NCBI GenBank assembly: GCA_963822115.1
Contig: CAWGGM010000001.1
Span: forward strand, 58,718 to 122,717
From: CAWDXG01 sp963822115
Lineage (GTDB): Bacteria > Myxococcota_A > Polyangia > Polyangiales > Polyangiaceae
Direction of reading: 5' to 3'
DNA: 64,000 nucleotides
In this document: in pieces, positions 42,410 to 50,962 of the stretch
Layout of the letters: each line of letters opens with the position of its first letter
Numbering within the stretch: position 1 is the first letter of the stretch
The notes under the pieces: generated by a model
What the model saw: the letters and a program-made list of their open reading frames with translations, nothing else
Database searches by the model: none
What the model was told of the DNA's origin: nothing
Program-made: the position numbers and the translations under genes

Positions 42410-43223
42410 CGACGCTGCCGGGTTCTATGACGAGATGTGGCGCAGCTACGCGCATCTCGACGCGGTAAGCCCCGCCGCCTTCCACCGACGCCGCGTGGTG
42501 GTGCACCTCGCAGCCAAGGCCGCACCGGACGCCCGCTCCATCCTGGATGTGGGCTGCGGGCAGGGCGAGCTTCTGCAGGAGCTCTCCGCTGCGCTGCCCG
42601 CCGCGAGCGTCAGCGGCGCGGACCTGAGCGAGCAGTCCATCGCCGACAGCCGGAAGCGCAATCCGGACTACGACCTGTTCGTCCTCGATCTGACCGAGCC
42701 GGAGTTCGAGAAGAAACACGCACAGCGCCTGGGCAGCTACGACCTGGTGGTCTGCTCCGAGGTCATCGAGCACATCGAGGACGACGGGCTGGCGGTCCTG
42801 CGCCTTCGCTCGCTGCTGGTTCCAGGCGGGCACTTGATCGTCACCGTGCCCGGCGGGCGCATGTCGCGCTTCGACAAGGTCATCGGCCACTACCGTCACT
42901 ACCGCCCGCGCGATCTCGAGCGGCTGATGCGGACCAACCGGCTCGAGACCGAGCGCGTGCTGGCGTGGGGCTTCCCCTTCCACAACGTGTACCGCACCGC
43001 GGTGCGCGTCGCGTCGGTCGCAACAATCCCGTCGAACGGCAAGCCGAAGCCGGACAAGGAGCAGAGCGGCGTCGTCAGCAGCGTGCTGGGGCAGGCGTAC
43101 ACGCTGTTCGGCAAGGCGCTCAAGCCGCTGTTCTATTTCAACCTCCCGCGCTGGGGCGAACAGATGATGGTCGTCGCCAGGCGCCCTCTGCACGAAAGAC
43201 GAGCCCATGAACGCACCGGCTGA
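42393..43223 (+). CDS. SAM-dependent methyltransferase
   Basis: The 276-residue enzyme has a class I fold: SILDVGCGQGELLQELSAAL near residue 50, VSGADLSEQSI near 75, YDLVVCSEVIEHIEDDGLAV near 120 and LLVPGGHLIVTVPGG near 145. The C-terminal YRHYRPRDLERLM word is common in methyltransferases of polysaccharide clusters. It overlaps genes on both sides (17 bases with the glycosyltransferase, 17 with the SDR), so it is part of one operon. A sugar or lipid-linked substrate is inferred. Confidence 0.87.
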   Translation: MTTTNSDAAGFYDEMWRSYAHLDAVSPAAFHRRRVVVHLAAKAAPDARSILDVGCGQGELLQELSAALPAASVSGADLSEQSIADSRKRNPDYDLFVLDLTEPEFEKKHAQRLGSYDLVVCSEVIEHIEDDGLAVLRLRSLLVPGGHLIVTVPGGRMSRFDKVIGHYRHYRPRDLERLMRTNRLETERVLAWGFPFHNVYRTAVRVASVATIPSNGKPKPDKEQSGVVSSVLGQAYTLFGKALKPLFYFNLPRWGEQMMVVARRPLHERRAHERTG

Positions 43224-43995
43224 AGCGAAGACCGTCCTGCTCACGGGCGCGGGCCGCGGCATCGGGCGCGCAGCTGCGCTGACGCTGGCGAAGAGCACGA
43301 GCATGCAGCTGCTCCTGGTGAGCCGCAGCGACAACGCCCTGAAGACCGCCGAGGCGTGCAACGCCGAGCGCGCCGGCTCGGCACAGGGCTTCGCCTGGGA
43401 CGTGTCGCAGGCCGGCGAGGCGCAGCAGCGCGTGCTCGACGCGCTCGGTGCAACCCCCGGCCCTGTCGCACTGGTGCACGCCGCGGGCGTGCTCGGCCCC
43501 ACGGGTCCTTTCGCCGAGAACTCGATCGACGAGTGGTGGCAGGCGATGGAACAGAACCTCGGTGGCGCGGTGCGGCTGGTGCACGCCGTGCTGCCGCGCA
43601 TGCTCGCCGACAAGGCGGGCCGCATCGTGCTGTTCGCCGGCGGCGGCGCCGCCTACGGTTACCCGAAGTTTTCCAGCTACGGCACCGCCAAAGCCGCGCT
43701 GGTGCGCTTTGCCGAGACGCTGGCCATGGAGCTCGGCGACGCCGGCCCCATCATCAGCATCATCGCCCCCGGCGCCAACGAGACCGACATGCTGGCCGAG
43801 GTGCGGAAGGCTGGCGGCTACGTGCGCACCACCGTGGACATCTCGGAGCCGTGCAACGTCGTCCGCCGCCTGCTGACCGAGGACACGCGCGGACTGAACG
43901 GCCGCTTCATCCACGTCCGCGACGAGTGGACGCCGGAAAGCGCCGCCGCGCTATCCGAGGACTTCTTCAAGCTGCGTCGCGTCGACGGGCGCTGA
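43207..43995 (+). CDS. Classical short-chain dehydrogenase/reductase
   Basis: The 262-residue protein has the classical SDR cofactor motif VLLTGAGRGIGRAAALTLAK, the LVHAAGVLGPTGPF (NAAG-like) strand near residue 90 and the catalytic YGTAKAALVRFAE near residue 158. Arg after the Gly motif hints at NADP. The substrate is not predictable. It is co-transcribed with the preceding methyltransferase. Confidence 0.88.
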   Translation: MNAPAEAKTVLLTGAGRGIGRAAALTLAKSTSMQLLLVSRSDNALKTAEACNAERAGSAQGFAWDVSQAGEAQQRVLDALGATPGPVALVHAAGVLGPTGPFAENSIDEWWQAMEQNLGGAVRLVHAVLPRMLADKAGRIVLFAGGGAAYGYPKFSSYGTAKAALVRFAETLAMELGDAGPIISIIAPGANETDMLAEVRKAGGYVRTTVDISEPCNVVRRLLTEDTRGLNGRFIHVRDEWTPESAAALSEDFFKLRRVDGR

Positions 43996-44012
43996 GCTGG
44001 CGCAGCTGACCG

Positions 44013-44029
44013 CGGTCCTTCACGGACCG
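44013..44029. repeat. Short hairpin between SDR and Gfo/Idh genes
   Basis: CGGTCC-TTCAC-GGACCG, 6-bp perfect arms in a 58-base gap. No T-tract; role unknown. Confidence 0.3.
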
Positions 44030-44053
44030 GCGCTGCCGCGCTAGACGGGGGCC

Positions 44054-45052
44054 ATGAAGGTACTCGTCGTCGGACACGGCTTGATCGGAAAGCAGCGCGC
44101 CGCGGCGCTGCACGCGCATGCGGACGTACAGCTGGCGGGCACGGTGGACCCAGCAGGCCGCGATGCGGCGCTCTACGACGGCGCGCCGCACTTCAGTAGC
44201 TTCGAGGACGTGCCAGAAGGCAGCTATGACGCGGCCGTTATCGCGCTGCCGCACGATCTCGCTCCGCCGGTCGCGCGCGCCGTGCTCGGGCAGGGAAAGC
44301 CCATCCTGATCGAGAAGCCGCTCGGCCGCGATCTGGCAGAAGCGCGGGCGATCGTCGACGCGACGCAGAGGACGAAGCTGCCGAGCTTCGTCGGCTACAA
44401 CTACCGCTTCATCCCGAACGTGCGCGCCGCGCTGATCAAGGCGCGACAGGGCGAGCTCGGCAAGATGAGGAGCCTGGACTTCCTGCTCGGCCACGGCGGC
44501 CATCCGAAGTCGGCCGAGGGCTGGAAGCTCCGCCCGGAGCGCGCCGGCGGCGGCGTGCTGATCGATCCGGGCGTGCACCTGCTCGATCTGCTCCTGTGCA
44601 TCGATCCGCATCTCGAGCTTGCACACGCCGAGGCGACGCACGGCTTCTGGCCCACCGGCATCGAGGAAGATCTGGTCACGGTGATGAAGCACGGCTCGCT
44701 CCTGGCAACGGTGCGCGTGTCGCTCGTGCGCTGGGTCAACACCTTCCGCCTCGAGCTGATGGGCGAGGATGCCTACGCGCTGGTCGACGGGCGCGGCGGC
44801 AACTACGGACCGCTCGGCTTGCGCGTCGGCAAGCGCTGGGGCTGGAACGACGGCAGCGGTCGTGCGCAGCGCGAGACGGAAGACGTCAGCGATTTCGGCC
44901 CCAAGGACACCAGTCTGGTCGACGAGCTGGGCGCTGTGGTGGCGCGCTGGCTAGGCAAGCCCGCCCCCGACGGCGGTCCGCCGCCCGCCACGCTGGAAGA
45001 CGGCCTGCGCGTCGCCGAGCTGTGCGCGCGCATGTACGACACGCTACGCTGA
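44054..45052 (+). CDS. Gfo/Idh/MocA family oxidoreductase
   Basis: The 332-residue enzyme starts MKVLVVGHGLIGKQRAAAL, a Rossmann fold, followed by ILIEKPLGRDLAEA near residue 85 (the family EKP motif, whose lysine is catalytic) and GGGVLIDPGVHLLDLLLCID near residue 170. Such enzymes oxidise or reduce sugars, often nucleotide-linked, at the cytoplasmic side. Its neighbours (glycosyltransferase, SDR, methyltransferase, GmhB) make a role in making a modified surface sugar likely. Confidence 0.9.
   Translation: MKVLVVGHGLIGKQRAAALHAHADVQLAGTVDPAGRDAALYDGAPHFSSFEDVPEGSYDAAVIALPHDLAPPVARAVLGQGKPILIEKPLGRDLAEARAIVDATQRTKLPSFVGYNYRFIPNVRAALIKARQGELGKMRSLDFLLGHGGHPKSAEGWKLRPERAGGGVLIDPGVHLLDLLLCIDPHLELAHAEATHGFWPTGIEEDLVTVMKHGSLLATVRVSLVRWVNTFRLELMGEDAYALVDGRGGNYGPLGLRVGKRWGWNDGSGRAQRETEDVSDFGPKDTSLVDELGAVVARWLGKPAPDGGPPPATLEDGLRVAELCARMYDTLR
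45045..45050 (+). promoter_or_regulatory. -10-like hexamer of the MpaB-like gene
   Basis: TACGCT ends 7 bases before the GTG at 45058 and overlaps the end of the preceding coding region. No Shine-Dalgarno sequence is present. Confidence 0.4.
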
Positions 45053-45057
45053 GGTTC

Positions 45058-46305
45058 GTGACCGGGGACACGACGCGCGCACCGACCGAGTTCCGCTACT
45101 TCGAGCGGCTGGGCCGGCCCGGCGTGCGGCGGCTGCGCGCCGTGTCCCGCGCCCTGTTCGACTTCGATCCCGCGCCGCCCGACGAGGTCGCCCGTGAGCT
45201 CGCGGCGATGTACTACGACGCCGATCCGCTCGCCGAGGCGTTCGTGGAAGAGGTGTACTTCGGCCGTGGCTCGGCAGCGGGCCGCGAGATGCTCGAGCAG
45301 GCCCTGACCGGCGGCATCGACTCCGTTGTCGACGCACCGGAGTCGCTGCGCCGCCTGATCGAGGATCTGGAAGAAGATCCGCCCTGGCTCGACCGCGCGC
45401 TGGTCGAGCACGGCGCGCGCGTGTTCCGCCGCTACAGCACCGACGTGTTCCGCTTTGCCGGCACCATCACGCTCACGGCCTACGCCGAGAGCTCCGTCGC
45501 CAAGCCGCTCGCGCTGACCGGCGCCTACGCCGGCTCCAGCGCGCGCCACCGCTTCCTCGAGACCGCCGCATTCTGGGTCGCCGTGTCCGAGCCGGGCGGC
45601 CTGCTGCCAGGCGCACCAGGCCGCGCCGCGGCGCTGCGCGTCCGTATCATGCACGTCTTCGTGCGCCGCAAGCTCCTGTCGCATCCCGAATGGAAGCTGG
45701 AGGACTGGGGCGTGCCCATCAGCCAAGGCGATGCGCTGCTCACGCTGCTGGGCGGCAGCTTCGCGCCGGGTATTGCCCTGCACCTGATGGGCTACCGCAC
45801 GTCGCGCCGCGAGATCGAGGCGCTCATGCACTTCTGGCGCTACGTCGGCCACCTGATGGGCGTGCGCCCGCGCTGGTATCCCGCGTCCCTCGGCGAAGCG
45901 GCCCAACTCTCGTTCGTCACGTTCCTCAAGGGCGCGCGCCGCGCCGGTGACGACGGCCGCCGCTTGTGCCAGGCCTACGCCGCGGCCTTCGAACCCGATC
46001 CGGATCTGCCGCTCGCCCGCCGCACGCGCGAATCGCTCGCCCACCGCGTGCACCTCGGCACCACGCGCTTCTTCATGCCGCGCGCGGCCTACCGCGAAAA
46101 TGGCCTGCCTCCCGCGGGGCTATGGGCGCTCTATCCACTGGCGCAAGCGCCCTTCGTCTTCACCGCCGAGACGTTGCGCCGCGCCTTCCCGCCGCTCGAG
46201 CGCGTGGCGGATCGCGTCGCGCGCTCGCGCCGCCGGCGCTGGCTCGCGCACTACATGGGCATCCGCCGCGTCGAGTACCGCCCAGCCGAGCGCTTCACCC
46301 GCTAG
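45058..46305 (+). CDS. MpaB/DUF2236 family oxygenase-like protein
   Basis: The 415-residue protein matches the MpaB/rubber-oxygenase catalytic domain. Key words are ALRVRIMHVFVRRKLL near residue 195, WGVPISQGDALLTLL near 217, and EIEALMHFWRYVGHLMGVRP near 255. In characterised members (Lcp, MpaB) histidines in these segments bind heme b and the enzymes oxidise polyisoprenoid chains or similar lipids. Here the substrate is unknown; a polyprenyl carrier would fit the glycan context but is speculation. The GTG start is set by the hexamer at 45045. Confidence 0.82.
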   Translation: MTGDTTRAPTEFRYFERLGRPGVRRLRAVSRALFDFDPAPPDEVARELAAMYYDADPLAEAFVEEVYFGRGSAAGREMLEQALTGGIDSVVDAPESLRRLIEDLEEDPPWLDRALVEHGARVFRRYSTDVFRFAGTITLTAYAESSVAKPLALTGAYAGSSARHRFLETAAFWVAVSEPGGLLPGAPGRAAALRVRIMHVFVRRKLLSHPEWKLEDWGVPISQGDALLTLLGGSFAPGIALHLMGYRTSRREIEALMHFWRYVGHLMGVRPRWYPASLGEAAQLSFVTFLKGARRAGDDGRRLCQAYAAAFEPDPDLPLARRTRESLAHRVHLGTTRFFMPRAAYRENGLPPAGLWALYPLAQAPFVFTAETLRRAFPPLERVADRVARSRRRRWLAHYMGIRRVEYRPAERFTR

Positions 46306-46346
46306 AGCCCCGCGACAATTGTCGGGCAGCGCGGCCCGGGCTGCGA

Positions 46347-46352
46347 TATGCC
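46347..46352 (+). promoter_or_regulatory. -10-like hexamer of gmhB
   Basis: TATGCC ends 6 bases before the GTG at 46359; the last base departs from TANNNT. No Shine-Dalgarno sequence is present. Confidence 0.33.
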
Positions 46353-46358
46353 TCGGAC

Positions 46359-46994
46359 GTGACCAGCACCCGCCGCGGCATCCTCCTCGACCGGGACGCG
46401 ACCCTCATCGACATCGTGCGCGACGAGGAGAGCGGCGTGCTGTCCGTCGCCTTCCACCCTTCGCACGTGCGCTTGCTCGCCGGCGTGGTCGAGGGCCTCT
46501 CGATTCTGCGCGACGCGGGCTACGTCCTGTGCATCGCCACCAACCAGCCCGCGCCGGCGAAGGGCCAGTTCTCCGCCGCAGCCGTCGAGCGCACCAACCA
46601 GGCGCTGCTCGACCAGCTCGCCGACCACGGCATCCCCATCGCCGCGCTGGAAGTCTGCCTCCACCATCCCGAGGGCGGCCCCGGCGGCGACCCCCAGCTG
46701 GTCGGCCCGTGCGAGTGCCGCAAGCCGAAGCCGGGGCTCCTGCTCGCCGCAATGCAGCACGCCGGACTCGAGCCCGCACACACGTGGATGGTGGGCGATT
46801 CGGCCTCGGACGTGCTGGCAGCGCAAGCCGCGGGCGTGCGCTCGGCACTGGTCTTCCCACAGAATCGCTGCGAGCTCTGTCCGCTCAAGGGCGGCCCGAA
46901 AGTGACGCCGGACCGCGTCGCGTCACGCCTCGACGAGCTGGCCCAGCTGATCCTGGCCGACGACGGGCTTGTGCAGAACAGGGATCCCGGCTAA
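46359..46994 (+). CDS. gmhB: D-glycero-D-manno-heptose 1,7-bisphosphate 7-phosphatase (HAD)
   Basis: GmhB removes the C7 phosphate from heptose 1,7-bisphosphate. The 211-residue HAD protein has motif I LLDRDATLIDIV near residue 10 (the usual Gly after the second Asp is Ala), CIATNQPAPAKG near 60, the zinc-loop ligands in VCLHHPEGG and GPCECRKPKPG near residue 100-120, and MVGDSASDVLAAQAAG near 145. An additional CELC pair lies near the C-terminus. It links the HddA and HddC steps of GDP-heptose synthesis, though it lies about 20 kb from them. HisB-type phosphatase activity is the alternative. Confidence 0.83.
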   Translation: MTSTRRGILLDRDATLIDIVRDEESGVLSVAFHPSHVRLLAGVVEGLSILRDAGYVLCIATNQPAPAKGQFSAAAVERTNQALLDQLADHGIPIAALEVCLHHPEGGPGGDPQLVGPCECRKPKPGLLLAAMQHAGLEPAHTWMVGDSASDVLAAQAAGVRSALVFPQNRCELCPLKGGPKVTPDRVASRLDELAQLILADDGLVQNRDPG

Positions 46995-47087
46995 TCGGCG
47001 CCGGTCCCCCGGTCGCGCACCCCCGGCAATACGCTATGGTTGTCTCGCACGGTCCGGTGCGGCCGCCTGCCAAAAGGAGTCTCTCTG

Positions 47088-47741
47088 GTGCTTTTCCTCG
47101 ACAGCTCGGATCCCGCGGAGATCAAGGAGATCGGTTCGTGGGGCGTCCTCTCGGGCGTGACCACCAACCCGCTCATCATCTCGCGCGAAGCCGGGAACGT
47201 GGACCTGAAGGAGCGGATCCTCAACGTCATCAAGGTTTCCACGGGCCACGTCTCCGTCGAGCTCACCACCGAGACGGAAAAGGAGATGCTCGAGGAGGCG
47301 CTCGGTTACCACGAGTGGAACCCCAAGCGCATCTGCGTGAAGGTGCCCTTCAGCGAGATCGGGCTGAAGGTGCTGCATCAGCTCGTCGAGCAGGACGTGG
47401 CGACCAACGTCACCTGCATGATGAGCTTCAACCAGGCCTACCTCGCGGCGCTCGCCGGTGCGACCTACGTCAGCTTGTTCAGCGGACGCATCCGGGACAT
47501 GGGCTACGACGTGCGTCCCATCATCCGCGAGACGCGCGCCATTCTGGATCGCGAAGAGCTGTCGAGCCGCATCATTGTCGGCTCGGTGCGCCACATGATG
47601 GACGTGAACGAAGCGCTGATGGACGGTGCCCATATCGTCACCGTACCGCCGCCCATCCTGCGCAAGATGCTGTGGAACCCACGCACCGAGAGCACCATCC
47701 GCGAGTTCAACGACGCCTGGAACAACCGCGGGAAGAAGTAG
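47088..47741 (+). CDS. tal: Transaldolase-family enzyme (short TalC/FSA type)
   Basis: The 217-residue protein is of the short transaldolase/fructose-6-phosphate aldolase class. LSGVTTNPLI near residue 20, Schiff-base Lys85 in RICVKVPFSEIGLK, DVATNVTCMMSFNQA near 105 and GSVRHMMDVNEALMDG near 160 are diagnostic. It interconverts sedoheptulose 7-phosphate, the substrate of GmhA, or splits fructose 6-phosphate. The GTG start at 47088 follows AAGGAG by 7 bases. It ends 6 bases before the convergent glycosyltransferase. Confidence 0.9.
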   Translation: MLFLDSSDPAEIKEIGSWGVLSGVTTNPLIISREAGNVDLKERILNVIKVSTGHVSVELTTETEKEMLEEALGYHEWNPKRICVKVPFSEIGLKVLHQLVEQDVATNVTCMMSFNQAYLAALAGATYVSLFSGRIRDMGYDVRPIIRETRAILDREELSSRIIVGSVRHMMDVNEALMDGAHIVTVPPPILRKMLWNPRTESTIREFNDAWNNRGKK

Positions 47742-47747
47742 TCCGGG

Positions 47748-48506
47748 CTACATCCGCCCGCGCATTGCGTCGTAGCGGAGCTTCCACACCATACCGATAG
47801 CCTCGGCAAAGATGCGGCGGCTCATCTTGCTCTCGCCTGCGCGCCGGTCCACAAACACGATCGGAACTTCGACGACCTTCAAGCCACGGCGGAGGGCGCG
47901 GTACGTCAGCTCGATCTGGAACGAGTAGCCGTTCGACTGCACGCTCGGTAGATCGATCGCCTCGAGTGCGCGGCGCGTGTAGCCCTTGTAGCCAGTCGTC
48001 AGATCACGCACGCCGACGCCGAGGATCACGCGCGAGTACAGCGAGCCGCCCTTGCTGAGCACGTGGCGCCCAAGACCCCAGCCTTCCACCCCGCCTCCCG
48101 GGATGTTGCGCGAGCCGACCACCACGTCTGCACCTTTGTCGAACGCGTGGAAGAACGCCGGCAGGTACTCCGGATCATGTGAAAGATCCGCGTCCATCTC
48201 GATGAAGTAGTCGTAGCCCTCGGCGAGTCCCCTCTGGAACGCGGTCAGGTACGCCGTGCCGAGACCCTGCTTGCCGGCGCGGTGCAGCACGCTCACGCGC
48301 GAGTCGTGCTGGGCCAGACCGTCGGCGATGCGACCCGTTCCATCCGGCGAGTTGTCGTCGACGACGAGGATGTGCGCCCCCGGCGCCACCTCGAGGGTCG
48401 CCCGCACGAACAGCGGGAGGTTGTAGCGCTCGTTGTAGGTCGGCGTGACGATCAGCGCGCGCTCGCCGAGCGGCGCTGCCTGGGCATTGGAGGAAGCGGG
48501 GGCCAT
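47748..48506 (-). CDS. Polyprenol monophosphomannose synthase-like glycosyltransferase (DPM1 family)
   Basis: The 252-residue GT2 enzyme has ALIVTPTYNERYNLPLFV near residue 15, ILVVDDNSPDGTGRIADGL near 45, FIEMDADLSHDPEYLPAFF near 95 and GSRNIPGGGVEGWGL near 125. These are the DPM1 landmarks; the enzyme charges polyprenyl phosphate with a hexose, usually mannose from GDP-mannose, at the cytoplasmic membrane face. It has no C-terminal membrane anchor. The product would feed the GT39 transferases of this window. The start at 48506 lies 10 bases after TACGGT. Confidence 0.92.
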   Translation of the reverse strand: MAPASSNAQAAPLGERALIVTPTYNERYNLPLFVRATLEVAPGAHILVVDDNSPDGTGRIADGLAQHDSRVSVLHRAGKQGLGTAYLTAFQRGLAEGYDYFIEMDADLSHDPEYLPAFFHAFDKGADVVVGSRNIPGGGVEGWGLGRHVLSKGGSLYSRVILGVGVRDLTTGYKGYTRRALEAIDLPSVQSNGYSFQIELTYRALRRGLKVVEVPIVFVDRRAGESKMSRRIFAEAIGMVWKLRYDAMRGRM

Positions 48507-48516
48507 GGCGCGCCGC

Positions 48517-48522
48517 ACCGTA
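48517..48522 (-). promoter_or_regulatory. -10-like hexamer of the DPM1-like gene
   Basis: On the minus strand TACGGT ends 10 bases before the ATG at 48506, with no Shine-Dalgarno sequence. Confidence 0.38.
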
Positions 48523-48686
48523 CACCTGAGCCCGGCAGAGCCGGAAGATGACACCCGTTTGCCAGGCCACCGAGCCGGTGGCACGGGGGAACGCGTCTGC
48601 CCTCCTCGGCACCCCGCCTGAAAAGTCGTGACTTATCGGGGGGTTTCCCGCCATCCGAAGTCGTCAACCGGAGCAGCGTGCTGTGC

Positions 48687-48692
48687 TAGCGT
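48687..48692 (+). promoter_or_regulatory. -10-like hexamer of the GT39 gene at 48706
   Basis: TAGCGT ends 13 bases before the ATG, implying a leader of about 6 bases. The intergenic region 48507-48705 also holds AAGTC-GT-GACTT, a small palindrome near 48627. Confidence 0.35.
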
Positions 48693-48705
48693 CCGGCCCC
48701 GCATC

Positions 48706-50949
48706 ATGCCCGGCGCTCGACAATTTCCGCGCGTGAACGCACGCGGATTGCCGCAGGCCGACCCGCGGGTGGAGCGCATCGGGCGCATCGTAGCGGCGGT
48801 CGCGAGCTTGTGGTTCGCCGCCGCAGCAACCTGGGAGATCGCCGGTCCTTTCGGGGCCGGGCACTACGCCTCGTCCGCCTCCGTCGGCATCGCCGGCGAG
48901 AACATCTTCCACTGGGGGATCCTGGCGCCGGTCCTCCAGTACACGCTCGATAAGCCCACCGCCGCCCTGTACTACTGCCACCACCCCTGGGGCATCTACT
49001 GGACGACCGCGATCATCGTGAAGCTGTTCGGGCATCACGACTTCGTGTGCCGGCTCGCACCGGTGCTGCTGAGCGCCGCTACGCCGCTGCTTCTGTATGG
49101 AATCGGGCGCGCGCTGTGGGGGCCGGTGGCTGGCGCGCTGTCGGCCGCGTCGTTTGCCGTGTTGCCCATCGCACTGGCATTCGCTGACTTCAACGCACTC
49201 GAAGTGCCCACCATCTTCGGCATGCTGCTGTGCACGTGGGGCTACGTACGGCTCAGCCAGACGTGGAAGCGGCGCTTTCTAGCGGTCAGCCTGCTGGGCG
49301 CGTTCTGGGCGGTGAACAGTGACTGGCCGGGGTTCGTGTTCCTGGCGGTGGTGCTGGCCTTCATGTTGCCGCGAGGGCTCTTCCTGCGGCGCTGGTACGC
49401 GCCGGTCGACACGCGGCGTTTCGCACAGTGGTGGACCCTGACCGCGTCGATCGCGGTGATGGTGCTGGTCTTCTATCTGTACGAGTTCGAGCATGCCAGG
49501 CAGCTCGGCGTGTTCCTCACGCAAGGCCAGATCCGCGCCAGCGGCGCGTCCAAGCCACTTCACGAGGTGCTGGAGAGCCGCAAGTACTGGATCGACGTGT
49601 CGTTCACGCCGCTTGCCATCTTCCTCGGCAAGGTGGCACTGCCGCTGCTGGTCTTCAGGCTGATCTTCCTGCGTCGCGACCTCGAGCTGTTCCCGCTGGC
49701 GATCCTGGTGGCGGCCACGCTGCAGTACGTGGTGTTCAAGGAGGGCGCGGACATCCACATTTTCTGGCCGCACTACTTCGCGCCGTACTTCGGGCTGGCG
49801 ATGGGCGCCATCGCCGCGAGCGTGGAAGAGGTGGCGCGCTGGGCGGTGGTGCGGCTGCGCGGCTCGGGCGGGATGCTGGTGCCGGCGCTGTCTTCGCTGG
49901 CGGTGTTCATCTGGGTGCCGCTTGCGATCCTGCCCGACGGCATCGACGGACTGAACTACGCGCGCAACACCGGGGGCCGCTTCAACGAGGGAGGCCGCAT
50001 CATCCACCAGGACGTGGACAAGGCGGTGCTCATGAAGTGGCTGGCGCCGAAGATGGAGAGCGAGACCACGACCGCCTTCAACGTCGCGATGCGCTTCCAG
50101 TGGTCGTTTGCCTGGGAGCTCGGGCGCCCGGTCGATCCCATCAGCCCTCCGCCGACCCACCACGGAACGGGCAAGCTCCAGTACTTCCTCGTCGACCCGC
50201 GCTTCGTGACCGCGGATACGGAGCTCAGCGCTCTGGCAGGCAAGTTCGCGATCACAGCCGTGGGACCGTACTGGGTGATTGACCGCAGCAAGCCGATGGC
50301 GCCCATCACCGGCTACGTGTTCCAGCGCCGCGAACCCAGCTGGCTCGAGTGGTGCTTCGACCAGGCCCACGACCCGATCTTCACGATCCAGAAGAGCGCC
50401 TATCACGCGTGGGAGCTCCGCGACACGTACGGACAGACGCCGAATCCTGCCCCACATGGACCGCTGCTCACGCGTGACGCGCGGCGCGTGGCCCACAACA
50501 TCGCCGTGGAAAACGGCGACAAGGCACTGGCGGACAAGCTCGAAAAGGAGCTGCTCGCGGATCTCGATCGCTCCGTGGCCGTGCATTACAGCGACGGCAC
50601 CGAGCTGCTCGGCCAGATCTACGACAAGGGCGTCGCGCCGCGGCTGACGCTCTACTTCAAGGCGGCGGGCCCCTCCCAGAGCCCGATGGAGTTCGAGATA
50701 CGCTCCGAGGTGGAAAAGAAGAAGACCTGGTCGTGGGTCCCGGCCGACGACACCGTGCGCGTGGTGGGCATGCCGTTCAGCATCCCGACCAGCTTCTGGA
50801 AGGCCGGGTACATCTACACGTCGGTCACCGAGATCCGCAAACGCCCGGGCACCGAGCGCTACTACGGCTACTTCCACACGACCCGCGGCACCACACCCCC
50901 GCTGCCCGACAAGGGAGGCGTGCGACGCACGCTGCTGGTGCTGAAGTAG
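48706..50949 (+). CDS. GT39-type membrane glycosyltransferase with large periplasmic domain
   Basis: The 747-residue protein has about 11 membrane segments in its first 400 residues. ALYYCHHPWGIYWTTAIIVK and LFGHHDFVCRLAPVL match the HPP.Y word and the small-helix region of GT39/ArnT-like enzymes; NSDWPGFVFLAVVLAF follows. Residues 400-747 form a soluble region with WVPADDTVRVVGMPFSIPTS and other beta-rich segments. A lipid-linked sugar donor and an envelope acceptor are inferred. It diverges from the DPM1-like gene that could make its donor. Confidence 0.82.
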   Translation: MPGARQFPRVNARGLPQADPRVERIGRIVAAVASLWFAAAATWEIAGPFGAGHYASSASVGIAGENIFHWGILAPVLQYTLDKPTAALYYCHHPWGIYWTTAIIVKLFGHHDFVCRLAPVLLSAATPLLLYGIGRALWGPVAGALSAASFAVLPIALAFADFNALEVPTIFGMLLCTWGYVRLSQTWKRRFLAVSLLGAFWAVNSDWPGFVFLAVVLAFMLPRGLFLRRWYAPVDTRRFAQWWTLTASIAVMVLVFYLYEFEHARQLGVFLTQGQIRASGASKPLHEVLESRKYWIDVSFTPLAIFLGKVALPLLVFRLIFLRRDLELFPLAILVAATLQYVVFKEGADIHIFWPHYFAPYFGLAMGAIAASVEEVARWAVVRLRGSGGMLVPALSSLAVFIWVPLAILPDGIDGLNYARNTGGRFNEGGRIIHQDVDKAVLMKWLAPKMESETTTAFNVAMRFQWSFAWELGRPVDPISPPPTHHGTGKLQYFLVDPRFVTADTELSALAGKFAITAVGPYWVIDRSKPMAPITGYVFQRREPSWLEWCFDQAHDPIFTIQKSAYHAWELRDTYGQTPNPAPHGPLLTRDARRVAHNIAVENGDKALADKLEKELLADLDRSVAVHYSDGTELLGQIYDKGVAPRLTLYFKAAGPSQSPMEFEIRSEVEKKKTWSWVPADDTVRVVGMPFSIPTSFWKAGYIYTSVTEIRKRPGTERYYGYFHTTRGTTPPLPDKGGVRRTLLVLK

Positions 50950-50962
50950 CAGCCGACAGCCG

